Assembly: GCA_947448415.1 (NCBI GenBank)
Contig: CANFMT010000010.1
Location: forward strand, 1-64,000
Direction of reading: 5' to 3'
Length of the DNA: 64,000 bases
Source of the DNA: Burkholderiaceae bacterium
Lineage (GTDB): Bacteria > Pseudomonadota > Gammaproteobacteria > Burkholderiales > Burkholderiaceae
The notes beneath the pieces were generated by a model. The model was not told the origin of the DNA, made no database searches, and saw nothing but the letters and a program-made list of their open reading frames with translations. This document shows, piece after piece, positions 40,464 through 49,549 of the stretch (within the stretch, counting starts at the first letter, position 1; every line of letters begins with the position of its first letter). The position numbers and the translations under genes were made by a program.

Positions 40464-41429
40464 TTAATCAGCCGAAATTTTTGCTACATCTATGAGCTTT
40501 TTCCACCTTACAACTTCGGACTGCACAAAAGCTTTTAATTCACCAGGCGTACTTGTTTCAACTTCGGAGCCTTGATCTTCAAATTTCTTTTGAACTGAAG
40601 CTGTATTCAAAATAGCATTCATGTTTTTGTTAAGCAAGTCAATGATAGGCTGTGGTGTCTTTGCCGGAGCAAAAAGTGCATACCATTGAGATACAGACAT
40701 ATTTGGTATGCCCTGCTCAGCCAAAGTAGGTAAATTTGGCATTATCTTTAAGCGTTTTTCACCTGCAACTCCCAAGGCCTTTAACTTACCGGCTTTAATT
40801 TGAGGAAAGGCAGTAAAAACGCTCGGGAACATTATTTGAATTGTGCCGCTCATCACATCAAATAAGGCTGGTGCAGATCCTTTGTAGGGCACATGAACCA
40901 TCTTCGTGCCAGTATTAATTTGAAAGAGCTCACCTGCTAAATTTGGCGCAGTCCCTTTACCGGCCGAACCATAACTCATAGAGTCTGGATTAGCTTTTAG
41001 TAACGTAACAAGTTCTTTAGCATTCTGAACGGGTAAATTTGGATTTACAACAAGTAGGGTGGGTGAAATACCAACCATTCCAATGGGCTCGAAGTCAGCA
41101 ATGGGATCATATTTTAACTTTTGCAGAGCTGGATTGATGCCATGGGTTGCGATATATCCAAACAAAATGTTATAGCCATCAGGGCTCGATTTTGCAACAA
41201 ACTCACTAGCAATAGCGCCATTACCACCAGGCTTATTCTCAACAATCACTGTCTGGCCTAATTTAATGCTCAAGCCTTGAGCAAGAATTCTTGCCATGGC
41301 ATCGTTTGCACCGCCAGCTGAGGTTGGCACTACTATAGTGATGGTCCTATTTGGAAAAGGCTGAGCAAACACTATTCCACATATACAAGTGAAGAGCAAT
41401 CCTATAACGCAAGTTAGGGACTTCAACAT
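40464..41429 (-). CDS. TctC/Bug-family periplasmic solute receptor
   Basis: A 321-residue Bug receptor with a signal peptide (GLLFTCICGIVFAQP) and family marks: FPNRTITIVVPTSAGGANDAMAR near residue 25, GGNGAIASEFVAKSSPDGY near residue 67 and the conserved MSYGSAGKGTAPNLAGE near residue 150. Bug proteins bind carboxylates or similar small molecules; they are abundant in Burkholderiales and often lack linked permease genes, as here. It follows the MmgE/PrpD gene by 55 bp, so the ligand may be that enzyme's substrate, by inference. Confidence 0.93.
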   Translation of the reverse strand: MLKSLTCVIGLLFTCICGIVFAQPFPNRTITIVVPTSAGGANDAMARILAQGLSIKLGQTVIVENKPGGNGAIASEFVAKSSPDGYNILFGYIATHGINPALQKLKYDPIADFEPIGMVGISPTLLVVNPNLPVQNAKELVTLLKANPDSMSYGSAGKGTAPNLAGELFQINTGTKMVHVPYKGSAPALFDVMSGTIQIMFPSVFTAFPQIKAGKLKALGVAGEKRLKIMPNLPTLAEQGIPNMSVSQWYALFAPAKTPQPIIDLLNKNMNAILNTASVQKKFEDQGSEVETSTPGELKAFVQSEVVRWKKLIDVAKISAD

Positions 41430-41484
41430 GCTGTTTTTTTAGAGATTTTAGAGGATCTAAGAAGAAGAGCCATTTTTCTATCCA

Positions 41485-42903
41485 TTAGTTTGCATCAGCC
41501 AATACTGGCAACTTATCTGAAATTTTTAAGCCAGAAATCATTTCTTGAATAGAAGGTTGATTTTCCAAACTCATTAATGCATCAGACAGAGATGGAACCC
41601 AATCTTGCGTACCATTGAGCATCTGCACTAAGCCTGTAAACTTATCGGTCAGCTCTTGGTCGGTAAGAGGATTTGAAGGTTCTCCTTTTGGTTCCGGTTG
41701 CTCACGGCGCAAGACTTTGCCGTTTTTAAGAGTAAGCTCAACAGCCGCCTGTCTTCCTGTGAGGCCGTATGCAGCCTCATTAATTAAAGTGGTCCGCATT
41801 GAAGCGGCTTCATGGATTTTTTGATTACTAAATCCATCCCAATATTCGCGCAAACCATTCCGCCCTTTTTCTAATGCTAGAGAAACGCTAAATTGGGTAC
41901 TGCCCATAGCGGCATTTAAGTTAGGGGGTTTTGGCTTTGAAGCCTGGCGAATAGAAAGCTCACACATATTGACTCGAATTGACTCCACATCTTCAAGTCG
42001 TACTTTATCCTCATGGAAAAATTGTTGTGCCAGGTCAATCGGCCCATGGGAGTATCTGCAGGCTGCATGAGGTTTAAAACCCACCTCCATAATGACAAAT
42101 TTTTCTCCAAGCCCATCGAGCAAGTCGCCTACTCTAATAGCATCGCAGTATCCGTTTAAAAATCCCTCGCGTCCTTCTAATGCTTTTTTGGGGCCGGTGA
42201 AGCCTCGACTCGCCATAACCGCTGCCATAGACCCGTTAAAAGCAGCTTTACCAGGGCTAAATGGTTTTGCCATACAAGGATCATCGAGGTAAGACTGAAT
42301 GCCAGCCGACTGCATTGCTCCTAATCCTATGGCAGAAGCAATTCCATTGATGTCACAACCCAATAGCTTGGCACCGGCTGCTGCAACCCCTATAGCAGAA
42401 ACTGTGCCAGTTGTATGAAAGCCTCGCTGCCTATGCCCTGGGTTAATTGCTTTTGCAAGACGTATTGCCACCTCATAACCCGCTATCAGAGCAGTGATCA
42501 CCTCTTTGCCACTCTTGTTATTTGCTTCAGCTAGAGCTAAGAGAGAGGGAACCATTACTGAACCCGCTTTAATCAACCCTGACCCATGTGCATCATCTAA
42601 CTCAACTCCATGTCCGAGCATAGCGTTGCACATTGCTGCCATAGGAGTTGGGACTCTGAATCCATAGCCCATCACAGTACTTTCTGGTTTCCCTCCCCAA
42701 TCCTTCACCATTTCAATGACCTTACGAGCAGGATCACTGATAGCTGATGCGGCTATCTGATTACCTAATCCATCGCGGATAATAAATTTAGCTTTTTTTA
42801 TAACTTCATCAGGAATATCCTCGTATTTCAACGCATAAACCATTTCAGCCAACTTGACGGTTAAGCCTTCTAGCATTTCCGAGGTTTTGGTATCCATAGT
42901 CAT
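41485..42903 (-). CDS. MmgE/PrpD-family protein
   Basis: A 472-residue protein of the 2-methylcitrate dehydratase, aconitate decarboxylase and iminodisuccinate epimerase superfamily. Typical blocks are GHGVELDDAHGSG near residue 98, GYEVAIRLAKAINPGHRQRGFHTTGTVS near residue 145 and FKPHAACRYSHGPID near residue 277. It is not closely like true PrpD by context, because no prpB or prpC is present. The paired TctC receptor suggests catabolism of a carboxylic acid. An inverted repeat upstream may be its operator. Confidence 0.9.
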   Translation of the reverse strand: MTMDTKTSEMLEGLTVKLAEMVYALKYEDIPDEVIKKAKFIIRDGLGNQIAASAISDPARKVIEMVKDWGGKPESTVMGYGFRVPTPMAAMCNAMLGHGVELDDAHGSGLIKAGSVMVPSLLALAEANNKSGKEVITALIAGYEVAIRLAKAINPGHRQRGFHTTGTVSAIGVAAAGAKLLGCDINGIASAIGLGAMQSAGIQSYLDDPCMAKPFSPGKAAFNGSMAAVMASRGFTGPKKALEGREGFLNGYCDAIRVGDLLDGLGEKFVIMEVGFKPHAACRYSHGPIDLAQQFFHEDKVRLEDVESIRVNMCELSIRQASKPKPPNLNAAMGSTQFSVSLALEKGRNGLREYWDGFSNQKIHEAASMRTTLINEAAYGLTGRQAAVELTLKNGKVLRREQPEPKGEPSNPLTDQELTDKFTGLVQMLNGTQDWVPSLSDALMSLENQPSIQEMISGLKISDKLPVLADAN

Positions 42904-42975
42904 AAAAACTCCATAAAGTTCATTTAATTAGCCATATTAGACGAATCGATTACTATAAATTGAATTGGGGGCTAT

Positions 42976-43009
42976 TTTTGGCATTCCCAACAAGATTTGT
43001 ATGCCAAAA
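42976..43009. promoter_or_regulatory. inverted repeat upstream of the MmgE/PrpD gene
   Basis: TTTTGGCAT at 42976-42984 and ATGCCAAAA at 43001-43009 are exact inverted copies, 16 bp apart, about 75-105 bp before the ATG. This spacing suits two half-sites for a dimeric regulator, for example of LysR, GntR or IclR type. No regulator gene lies nearby. Confidence 0.45.
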
Positions 43010-43106
43010 CTATGACTAGCCAATGTATTGCCCAATATTCACAAGTATGAACAGGATTTGATCAAATGACTAGAAGGCAGCACAGTAGCAACTAACTATA
43101 AAGAGA

Positions 43107-43153
43107 TTTGGCCTGCCCAGCACGATTCGAACGTGCGACCTACGCCTTAGAAG
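43107..43153 (-). repeat. duplicated 3' half of tRNA-Arg (attachment-site copy)
   Basis: These 47 bases are identical to 45671-45717, the 3' half of the intact tRNA-Arg(UCU), from the CCA end through the T arm and variable region to the anticodon loop. Both flanks diverge at once. This is the classic trace of a tyrosine recombinase acting at a tRNA anticodon loop: the displaced tRNA end marks the distal edge of the inserted element. Confidence 0.88.
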
Positions 43154-43451
43154 CTTTAAAAATGAGGCTAAACAATACTAAAAACAATGGCTTTAAGGTG
43201 CTGAAATCTGGTGTGGCATACGCACCGAGATCTGTGGTTCGGGGTGGAATTGGGTGGATGTCGCGTGGTATTGGCAGGCGGTTGGATGGTCAGATGTCTA
43301 ATTTGTCGGGTAAACCGACAAATTAATATTTAAGCTTCCTAAGGATCAATAGCGAACCGGTTAAAAAATATAACTTTTAAGATAGGGTTATCAACTTTTT
43401 ATTATCAATTTGCGAAAAAGATGATTTGATAACTCAAAAAAATTTAATAAG
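43154..43451. other. non-coding stretch inside the island
   Basis: About 300 bp without a credible gene; the open frame at 43108-43326 runs through the tRNA fragment and is not real. A GC-richer patch (about 43195-43300) could be a gene remnant. It also holds a perfect hairpin (43299-43325) and an inverted pair GTTATCAA/TTGATAAC (43387-43394 and 43426-43433). Confidence 0.5.
43299..43325. repeat. perfect 11-bp hairpin
   Basis: TAATTTGTCGG, five-base loop GTAAA, then CCGACAAATTA, with no mismatch. There is no T-run, so it is a poor terminator. Being inside the island near the attachment-site copy, it might be a recombination or protein-binding site. Confidence 0.6.
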
Positions 43452-44429
43452 TTATTGCTCAGCACTGAAATTTACTTTCCGAATCAAATCAGAATATCGA
43501 TCAATATCTTGCGTAATCCTATTTTGAAAAGCTTTTGGACCAAGGTAAATCGGATACATACTTATCTGCAAGAGTTGACTAGGATATTCAGGAGAATCAA
43601 CCATTTTTTTTACAATCTCAGACACTTTATTAACTATATGAATTGGAGTATTAGCAGGCGCTAAGATTCCATACCATGTCTCAAACTCCAGTGGAATGCC
43701 AGCTTGTTTAGTACTAGGGATATCCTTCAAATCTGGATATGGTCCATCATTGAATCCTTTGGTTGCTAACCCCCTCAATTGCCCATTTTTTACAACAGGT
43801 ATGGCGGCGGGATCAATTACTAAATCAACTACTCCGGCAATGGTATCGTTGATTGAAGGTCCAGACCCTTTGTAGTGAATTGGTTTTATTTCAACGCCTA
43901 ACTTATAGGCCAGAATCGCGCAGGCAAGATGAGTAGCGCCGCCCTGACCAGAGGTGCCGCAGGTAATTTTTCCTGGGTCTTTTTTTGCCAAATCAGATAA
44001 CTCTTTAATGTTTCTTACTGGAATATTATTATTAATCGCTAAGATTGTGTAAGAAGCAGAATAGATTGCAATAGGTGAAAAACTTTTTTCAGGGTCATAT
44101 CCCACCTTCTTTAATTGTGGAGTCATAGCAATAACGGCTGAATTACCCAGCAAAAGTGTATAGCCATCTGGAGCAGCAGATGCTACATAGCCAGCCCCAA
44201 TTGCAGCTGCAGCACCAGGTTTGTTTTCTATCACTACAGCCTGATTCAAATTTTTACTTAACTCGTTAGATATCATCCGGGCCATACGATCACTACTGCC
44301 TCCTGGAGGGAAAGGCACGATCAATCGTATCGGTTTATTGGGCCAAGTTTGCGCGAGGGATGCTGGTAGGTATACCAGATAACTTACCAGCACAATGCCA
44401 ATCAATCTAAGTGCACATAAGTTATTCAT
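43452..44429 (-). CDS. TctC/Bug-family periplasmic solute receptor (island copy)
   Basis: A 325-residue Bug receptor with a signal peptide (VLVSYLVYLPASLAQ) and family marks WPNKPIRLIVPFPPGGSSDRMAR near residue 28, GAAAAIGAGYVASAAPDGYT near residue 72 and ITCGTSGQGGATHLA near residue 155. It is clearly related to, but well diverged from, the receptor at 40464-41429. It lies 23 bp after the dioxygenase gene within the island, so it probably brings in a ligand for that enzyme. Confidence 0.93.
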   Translation of the reverse strand: MNNLCALRLIGIVLVSYLVYLPASLAQTWPNKPIRLIVPFPPGGSSDRMARMISNELSKNLNQAVVIENKPGAAAAIGAGYVASAAPDGYTLLLGNSAVIAMTPQLKKVGYDPEKSFSPIAIYSASYTILAINNNIPVRNIKELSDLAKKDPGKITCGTSGQGGATHLACAILAYKLGVEIKPIHYKGSGPSINDTIAGVVDLVIDPAAIPVVKNGQLRGLATKGFNDGPYPDLKDIPSTKQAGIPLEFETWYGILAPANTPIHIVNKVSEIVKKMVDSPEYPSQLLQISMYPIYLGPKAFQNRITQDIDRYSDLIRKVNFSAEQ

Positions 44430-44452
44430 GTAAGACGTCCTCTGAAGACTCG

Positions 44453-45514
44453 TTAAGCAGGAACTACCTCACCATTACGCATAGTCATACCTTTTGGTAA
44501 AAAACCTTCACGCCGACTCCAGCCAGTTATAGGGTCGAACTCGGTTTGGCGGTTGTCTAAACTCCTAATATTCTCAACCTTAATCCAAAGCCTAAGCATA
44601 TGGCGTTGCTTTTTAATATCGTCATGATCAACGTATTCAGTTCGAGAGTGCAAAACTAGATGGTTATTACAAAACTGGATATCGCCAGGCTCCAGCATCA
44701 TAGAAAATACATTATCTGGATTGGCGGCTACTGAATCAAAATAATCTAGAGCAGCCAATTCCTCGGCAGTGAACTTCTTATCCATTTTTATACGAGCAGT
44801 CTTTATTGGTTGACGAACATAGCCAACACTCAATTGACCATTGGCTAATGCAAAGACTGGGCGTTTTCCACTTATTTCGGATTGAAATGGGGCAGCCTCA
44901 CCTCTTCGGTCATATTCAAAGCCAGAAAATAAAATTGGTAAATATTCAGGATGGGTTTTCAGGATGGTATTAAAGATTGAATGGCCGCATGCAACGGAAG
45001 AAAGACCTCCTTCTTTGGCTTTACGAAGGCACATAAGGCCTACTAAATCACTAGAATCAGTGTGGTAATTTAATTTATGATTAGTTTGATAGCCGCGTAC
45101 ATTTAATTTTTCATACTCTAGCCCCTGATCAAAGACATGGCCCAATCTATGGCCCATACCATTTTGTGAAACTGGAAGGCCCATATGCGTACCCATACCC
45201 CAGTACAGCATTGCGGCCTCCTCATCAGAGTATTGCTCTATAGGAAAGCCTCGAATAACACCAAATCCTAGACCTTGCTTTAAATTACTTTCAATAAAGT
45301 TTTTTAAAAAAATAGATAGTTCTGGATAGTCAAAATCCTCAGGCTTCACGTTTTCAATTGTTTTTTTTAAAGTCCGTAACTTTTTTACTACCTCATGAAT
45401 CTCATTAAGATGATCAGAAGATAAGTAATGTATGAGATCCCCTCCTCCAAGAATGTCTTTAGATTTCCATGCTTCAGAACATACCAATGGTTTCTCGGGT
45501 ATCTCAAATAGCAT
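44453..45514 (-). CDS. TauD/TfdA-like Fe(II)/2-oxoglutarate dioxygenase
   Basis: A 353-residue member of the TauD/TfdA (clavaminate synthase-like) fold. The facial triad is visible: H151-x-D153 in NYHTDSSD and distal His289 in LHSRTEY, with Arg308 in MLRLW to bind 2-oxoglutarate. GFGVIRGFPIEQY near residue 83 is the usual early strand. It would hydroxylate a small molecule in the cytosol; the substrate is unknown. It is the first gene of the pair with the TctC receptor inside the tRNA-Arg island. The AT-rich start (about 29% GC at 45301-45420 by hand count) agrees with foreign origin. Confidence 0.9.
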   Translation of the reverse strand: MLFEIPEKPLVCSEAWKSKDILGGGDLIHYLSSDHLNEIHEVVKKLRTLKKTIENVKPEDFDYPELSIFLKNFIESNLKQGLGFGVIRGFPIEQYSDEEAAMLYWGMGTHMGLPVSQNGMGHRLGHVFDQGLEYEKLNVRGYQTNHKLNYHTDSSDLVGLMCLRKAKEGGLSSVACGHSIFNTILKTHPEYLPILFSGFEYDRRGEAAPFQSEISGKRPVFALANGQLSVGYVRQPIKTARIKMDKKFTAEELAALDYFDSVAANPDNVFSMMLEPGDIQFCNNHLVLHSRTEYVDHDDIKKQRHMLRLWIKVENIRSLDNRQTEFDPITGWSRREGFLPKGMTMRNGEVVPA

Positions 45515-45670
45515 TTATGCGCTCCTACTATTAAATACAGACTAGTATTAGTATCAAATCAAAATTTATGTGTTTCGATTTAATAAAATTATCATTAAAC
45601 GGTTATCTCCTATATAAGGAAAACCCTTAAATATAGAGTTTCTAGTGAATTCTCATCGGCCAGTCGGGCC

Positions 45671-45749
<79 letters not shown>

Positions 45750-45795
45750 ATAAATGCTGGATTTGAAGTTACTATCTAGAACTAAATAGAGTTGG

Positions 45796-45872
45796 TGGTC
45801 GGAGTACAAGGATTCGAACCTTGGACCCCCTGCTCCCAAAGCAGGTGCGCTACCAGGCTGCGCTACACTCCG
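45796..45872 (-). tRNA. tRNA-Pro (anticodon UGG)
   Basis: Cloverleaf of 77 nt with acceptor CGGAGTG/TACTCCG, anticodon arm CCTGC-TTTGGGA-GCAGG giving TGG, T arm CAAGG-TTCGAAT-CCTTG, discriminator A and encoded CCA. It lies 46 bp upstream of tRNA-Arg and is likely cotranscribed with it. Confidence 0.95.
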
Positions 45873-45932
45873 ACGGAACCGATATTCTACACTGAGACGG
45901 CTATTTGAGGCAAATCCTGTAAGATTCAGGCC

Positions 45933-46301
45933 ATGGTTGCCTATTTTTCTAGCATATTCACTAAGCAAGTTCGAGTCGCTATTTCCGTGGCTTTGCTAGC
46001 TCTATGCTTATTGGGTACTCATTGGATTGGTTTTGCCCACAGCATTTCTCATGGCAATGCCCAGACTCAACTGACTAAAAACTCTTGCTCAGCCGAGCCC
46101 CTTCCTTACTTTAGTCATGGCTCTGATGCCTGCCATGCTTTCGATGCGCTCTCGCTTGCGGGCTTTTTACCTACAGTTAGTTGCGATGCTATCAATATTC
46201 AACGTTGGTTTGTGAATGATTCCCAACCCTTTATCACATGGGTTGCTTATACAAATATTAACCAACACCAGCCAAGGGCGCCCCCTTCTCTCATCCTTTA
46301 A
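45933..46301 (+). CDS. DUF2946-like small exported protein
   Basis: A 122-residue protein with an N-terminal hydrophobic signal or anchor (about residues 15-35). The features recall DUF2946: HSISHG after the hydrophobic part, two cysteines with SHGSDACHAFDALSLAG, and the closing RAPPS motif. This family often sits beside metal-related TonB receptors, which fits the ZnuD-like gene 66 bp downstream. Histidines and cysteines suggest metal handling at the envelope, by inference. The role is not established. Confidence 0.75.
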   Translation: MVAYFSSIFTKQVRVAISVALLALCLLGTHWIGFAHSISHGNAQTQLTKNSCSAEPLPYFSHGSDACHAFDALSLAGFLPTVSCDAINIQRWFVNDSQPFITWVAYTNINQHQPRAPPSLIL

Positions 46302-46367
46302 AACTCTAGCGCAATCTTGCGCACTTTAGTTTTTATGATCGCTAAGCTCTTAGCGAATAGGATGAAT

Positions 46368-48449
46368 ATGAATTGCCGCTTAATTTCTGTTTTAAACGTT
46401 TGCAGTCTAATTTTACTAATGATGATCAGTGATTTTGTATGGTCTCAAAATCAAGTCGATGCTTTACCGCAACTAGAAGTTAGCGGCGTACGAGAAACTG
46501 GCTCCATCTCATCTAACAAGATATTAGCTGGCGACGAGCTTCAGAATAAGCTATCGGGAACTCTTGGAGCCACCTTAGCAAATGAATTGGGAGTTGCTGC
46601 AACTGGTTACGGCGCAGGTGCATCAAGACCTGTAATTCGTGGACTAGAAGGTGCAAGAGTGCAAATACTGCAAAACGGCTTATCAGCCGGAGATGTATCC
46701 AGCATTTCAGCGGATCACGCCGTTGCAACTCCAATGCAAAATACTCATCAGATAGAAATCTTGCGTGGAGCCTCGGCTCTCTTATACGGATCTAGCTCTA
46801 GCGGCGGATTGGTTAATGTCGTGAATGATCGAATCGTTACATCAATGCCAGATAGCATCTCTGGAGCCGTGAATACTAGTTATGAAACCGTCAATCAAGG
46901 CAAAACTGCCAACATTGAGCTAGATGCACCCGCAGGCCCCTTGGCACTTCATGTTGACTCAACAATTAGCAATTCAAATAACTACCGTATACCAGGCTTT
47001 GCTGAGCAAAACGGATCCAACGCAAATTGGTCTATTAATCCTGGTCAGCCCGTAAATATTCCTTATAGTGGAAAACTTCCATTTTCATATAGCAACCAAA
47101 ATAATTTGGGCGTGGGCGCTTCTTATTTGCATTCTGATGGCTACACGGGCGTCTCTCTCGAACGCATGAATCATAACTACGGAATTCCCACCGCAGAGGG
47201 TGGATTTATTCAGCAGTCACAAAATCGATATGATTTTGCACACCAAACGAATGAGCCTTTTTCTGGGTTTAGCTATATTAAAGTTAGCGCTGCAAACACC
47301 AACTACCAACATACAGAATTCTCAAGCAATGGCATAGCCTCTACCCAATGGAATAACATCGCCACCGAGGGGCGGATTGAACTAGCCCATAAGGAGATAT
47401 TGGGTAATAAGGGTACCTTTGGATTGCAGGCTGTCGGCTCTTCTCTGAATGCAACCGATTTATCCACCAACAACTACGCTATTGTTCCCCAGACCAAATC
47501 AAACTCAACAGCAATATTCTGGGTAGAAGAAGGTCGTTATGGTGCTTTAAGAACTAGCCTAGGCGCTAGATATAGCAATGCCTCTCAAAATCCCAATAGC
47601 GGGACACAGTTTCCAAGTGCAGGGAGCCAAGATTTTGTACCAACATCCTATAACCCCCCAACACTACAAAATCGACAATTTAATTTAATGTCATATTCAC
47701 TTGGTGGGCTCATGGATCTCGTGAGAGGCTATGGGATTGGCTTGTCCTATACCGTTTCACAACGCGCACCAACTGCACAAGAGCTCTATTCATACGGCCC
47801 CCATGACTCAACTGCCACATTTGATATTGGAAACTCCTCCTTATCTACGGAAACTTCTCATAACGTCGAGATAAATTTTCAAAAAACTTTGGGCTTAATT
47901 CGCGGTAAGGCTAGTCTTTATCAAAACCAGTTCAGTAACTATATCTATGGTTTTTATACTGGCTCATACAGTCAAACAAATAACAATTTCTCAGTTGTTC
48001 AGGCAACGCAAGCTAATGCATATATCCGAGGGGCAGAAGCCGAGCTCGGCTACAACTGGAACGAAGTAGGTTTTGGAGGTAGATTGTTTGGTGGTGTTTC
48101 TCAGGGCTCATTCAATGCAGGAGGAAATCTTCCTTTGCAGCCCGCGCCAAGGTTAGGTTTTGAGCTTGCTCATCAACGTAATGGATGGCTAACCAGCGCA
48201 AGTTATACCTATAGCTATCAGCAAAATCGATTGGCCAGTTGGGAAATTGGACCAACACCTTCATACAATTTGCTTAATGCCAACCTCTCTTATACAGAGC
48301 GTATAGGAAAAATTAATTGGACTGGATACATGGCATTAAAGAATCTTTTAAACGAAGATATTCGATATGCGACATCGCCTATGGCAGTTAGGCTCTATGC
48401 ACCGCAACCTGGCAGAAGTCTTATTGTTGGCGTAAGAGCAGCATTTTGA
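46368..48449 (+). CDS. TonB-dependent outer-membrane receptor, ZnuD-like
   Basis: An outer-membrane TonB-dependent receptor. The start at 46368 is chosen because an AGGA site lies 5 nt before it and it opens a signal peptide (NVCSLILLMMISDFVWSQ); longer frames begin at 46317 with TTG. The plug domain has GATLANELGVAATGYGAGAS then RPVIRGLEGARVQILQNG, which is the ZnuD pattern, and RGASALLYGSSSSGG. The remainder is a 22-strand beta barrel ending in an aromatic phenylalanine (RAAF). ZnuD imports zinc, or haem, across the outer membrane. Histidine-rich loops seen in neisserial ZnuD are not obvious here, so the ligand is uncertain. Confidence 0.9.
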   Translation: MNCRLISVLNVCSLILLMMISDFVWSQNQVDALPQLEVSGVRETGSISSNKILAGDELQNKLSGTLGATLANELGVAATGYGAGASRPVIRGLEGARVQILQNGLSAGDVSSISADHAVATPMQNTHQIEILRGASALLYGSSSSGGLVNVVNDRIVTSMPDSISGAVNTSYETVNQGKTANIELDAPAGPLALHVDSTISNSNNYRIPGFAEQNGSNANWSINPGQPVNIPYSGKLPFSYSNQNNLGVGASYLHSDGYTGVSLERMNHNYGIPTAEGGFIQQSQNRYDFAHQTNEPFSGFSYIKVSAANTNYQHTEFSSNGIASTQWNNIATEGRIELAHKEILGNKGTFGLQAVGSSLNATDLSTNNYAIVPQTKSNSTAIFWVEEGRYGALRTSLGARYSNASQNPNSGTQFPSAGSQDFVPTSYNPPTLQNRQFNLMSYSLGGLMDLVRGYGIGLSYTVSQRAPTAQELYSYGPHDSTATFDIGNSSLSTETSHNVEINFQKTLGLIRGKASLYQNQFSNYIYGFYTGSYSQTNNNFSVVQATQANAYIRGAEAELGYNWNEVGFGGRLFGGVSQGSFNAGGNLPLQPAPRLGFELAHQRNGWLTSASYTYSYQQNRLASWEIGPTPSYNLLNANLSYTERIGKINWTGYMALKNLLNEDIRYATSPMAVRLYAPQPGRSLIVGVRAAF

Positions 48450-48461
48450 TATGCGTAGCTA

Positions 48462-48986
48462 TTAAAGATATTTAAGCAGAGCAAATCCAAGCATCCCCGA
48501 TCCTAAAATTACATATACGGGGTTTATCTTAGTTCTTAAAATCAAATAAAAGGAGACTAACGCCAAACCAAAAGTGATTGGACTAATAATTGATGATTTA
48601 GCAACAGCATATACCCCAGAAGCCATTAAACCAATCGATATTGGCTCTAATGCATTCTGAATACTTCGACGCCAAGGGCTCTCACCGTAGCGATTCCAAA
48701 TCCGTCCCGCATAAAGACACAAAATACTAGATGGTATGAAAAATGAAAGTAGCACAACGCCTGCGCCAATCAAGCCTGCAACCTGAAAGCCAATGACCAA
48801 GACCATTAACATATTGGGACCAGGAGCAATTTGACCAATACTGTATATATGAACAAATTTCAGATGATCAATGCCAAATTGATGGGCTAACAAAGTTTGC
48901 ATTTCAGGCAAAACGGCAGTACCCCCACCTACCGCCATCAGAGAAAGTAGACCAAAACATAAAGCCAATGAAAGTACTTGGGTCAT
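48462..48986 (-). CDS. chromate transporter-like half protein (C-terminal type)
   Basis: A 174-residue half of a CHR-family transporter with five hydrophobic segments. The motif GGGTAVLPEMQ near residue 22 and SIGQIAPGPNMLM near residue 50 are the family signatures. It overlaps the next half gene by ATGA, and both halves would make one transporter. Chromate efflux is the known role of some members; other substrates are possible for short forms. Confidence 0.9.
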   Translation of the reverse strand: MTQVLSLALCFGLLSLMAVGGGTAVLPEMQTLLAHQFGIDHLKFVHIYSIGQIAPGPNMLMVLVIGFQVAGLIGAGVVLLSFFIPSSILCLYAGRIWNRYGESPWRRSIQNALEPISIGLMASGVYAVAKSSIISPITFGLALVSFYLILRTKINPVYVILGSGMLGFALLKYL

Positions 48987-49549
48987 GATTCAGCTCTTGG
49001 GCGATAAATAAAAATAGCAATTGGAGCCATTAGAAGAAGAACAATTGGAAGATTAAGTTTTGCAACACTCATCAATAAAAAGGTGGGGATAATGATTAGT
49101 AGCGATTTGAAGTCCTTCCAATGATCGCCGCCGATTCGATAGGTAATTGCTGCTAAAAGACCGGATGCCGCGGCCGCTACTCCTGCCAAAACAAGGTTCG
49201 CCAATGGGTGGTCAGTATTATTTGTGTATGCCACTCCAATAGCTAGTACAAATAGTGATCCAGGAAATATTAAGCCAATTGTTGCAACTAAGGCGCCCAG
49301 CGTACCGCGTAAATGATCGCCTGCTAAAACCGCTAAGTTAACTGAGTTTAGGCCCGGCATAGTTTGACTAATCGCTAAATAGCCCATAAATTCATCGGCA
49401 GTTAACCATGCTTTTTTTTCAATTAACAATATGCGCTCATATGCAACTATTCCGCCACCAAAACTAACGGCGCCAATAATTAAGAATTGAAAAAAAAGAT
49501 CGAATAGACTAATTTTCGCTCTATTAACTTCCGGTGAAATTGGATTCAT
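48983..49549 (-). CDS. chromate transporter-like half protein (N-terminal type)
   Basis: A 188-residue half of a CHR-family transporter. The motifs are SFGGGIVAYERILL near residue 29 and LAISQTMPGLNSVNLA near residue 58. It overlaps the partner half gene at its 3' end and the CYTH-like gene at its 5' end, both by ATGA, so the three are translationally coupled. Confidence 0.9.
   Translation of the reverse strand: MNPISPEVNRAKISLFDLFFQFLIIGAVSFGGGIVAYERILLIEKKAWLTADEFMGYLAISQTMPGLNSVNLAVLAGDHLRGTLGALVATIGLIFPGSLFVLAIGVAYTNNTDHPLANLVLAGVAAAASGLLAAITYRIGGDHWKDFKSLLIIIPTFLLMSVAKLNLPIVLLLMAPIAIFIYRPRAES

Noticed and set aside
41485..42903. Naming the MmgE/PrpD gene prpD (2-methylcitrate dehydratase)
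   Set aside because: No prpB or prpC nearby, and prpE is 19 kb away in another context; the superfamily has several other activities.
43108..43326. 72-codon plus-strand frame starting MACPARFERATYALE
   Set aside because: It is read through the duplicated tRNA-Arg fragment, and the same false peptide arises from other tRNA-Arg copies; no ribosome-binding site.
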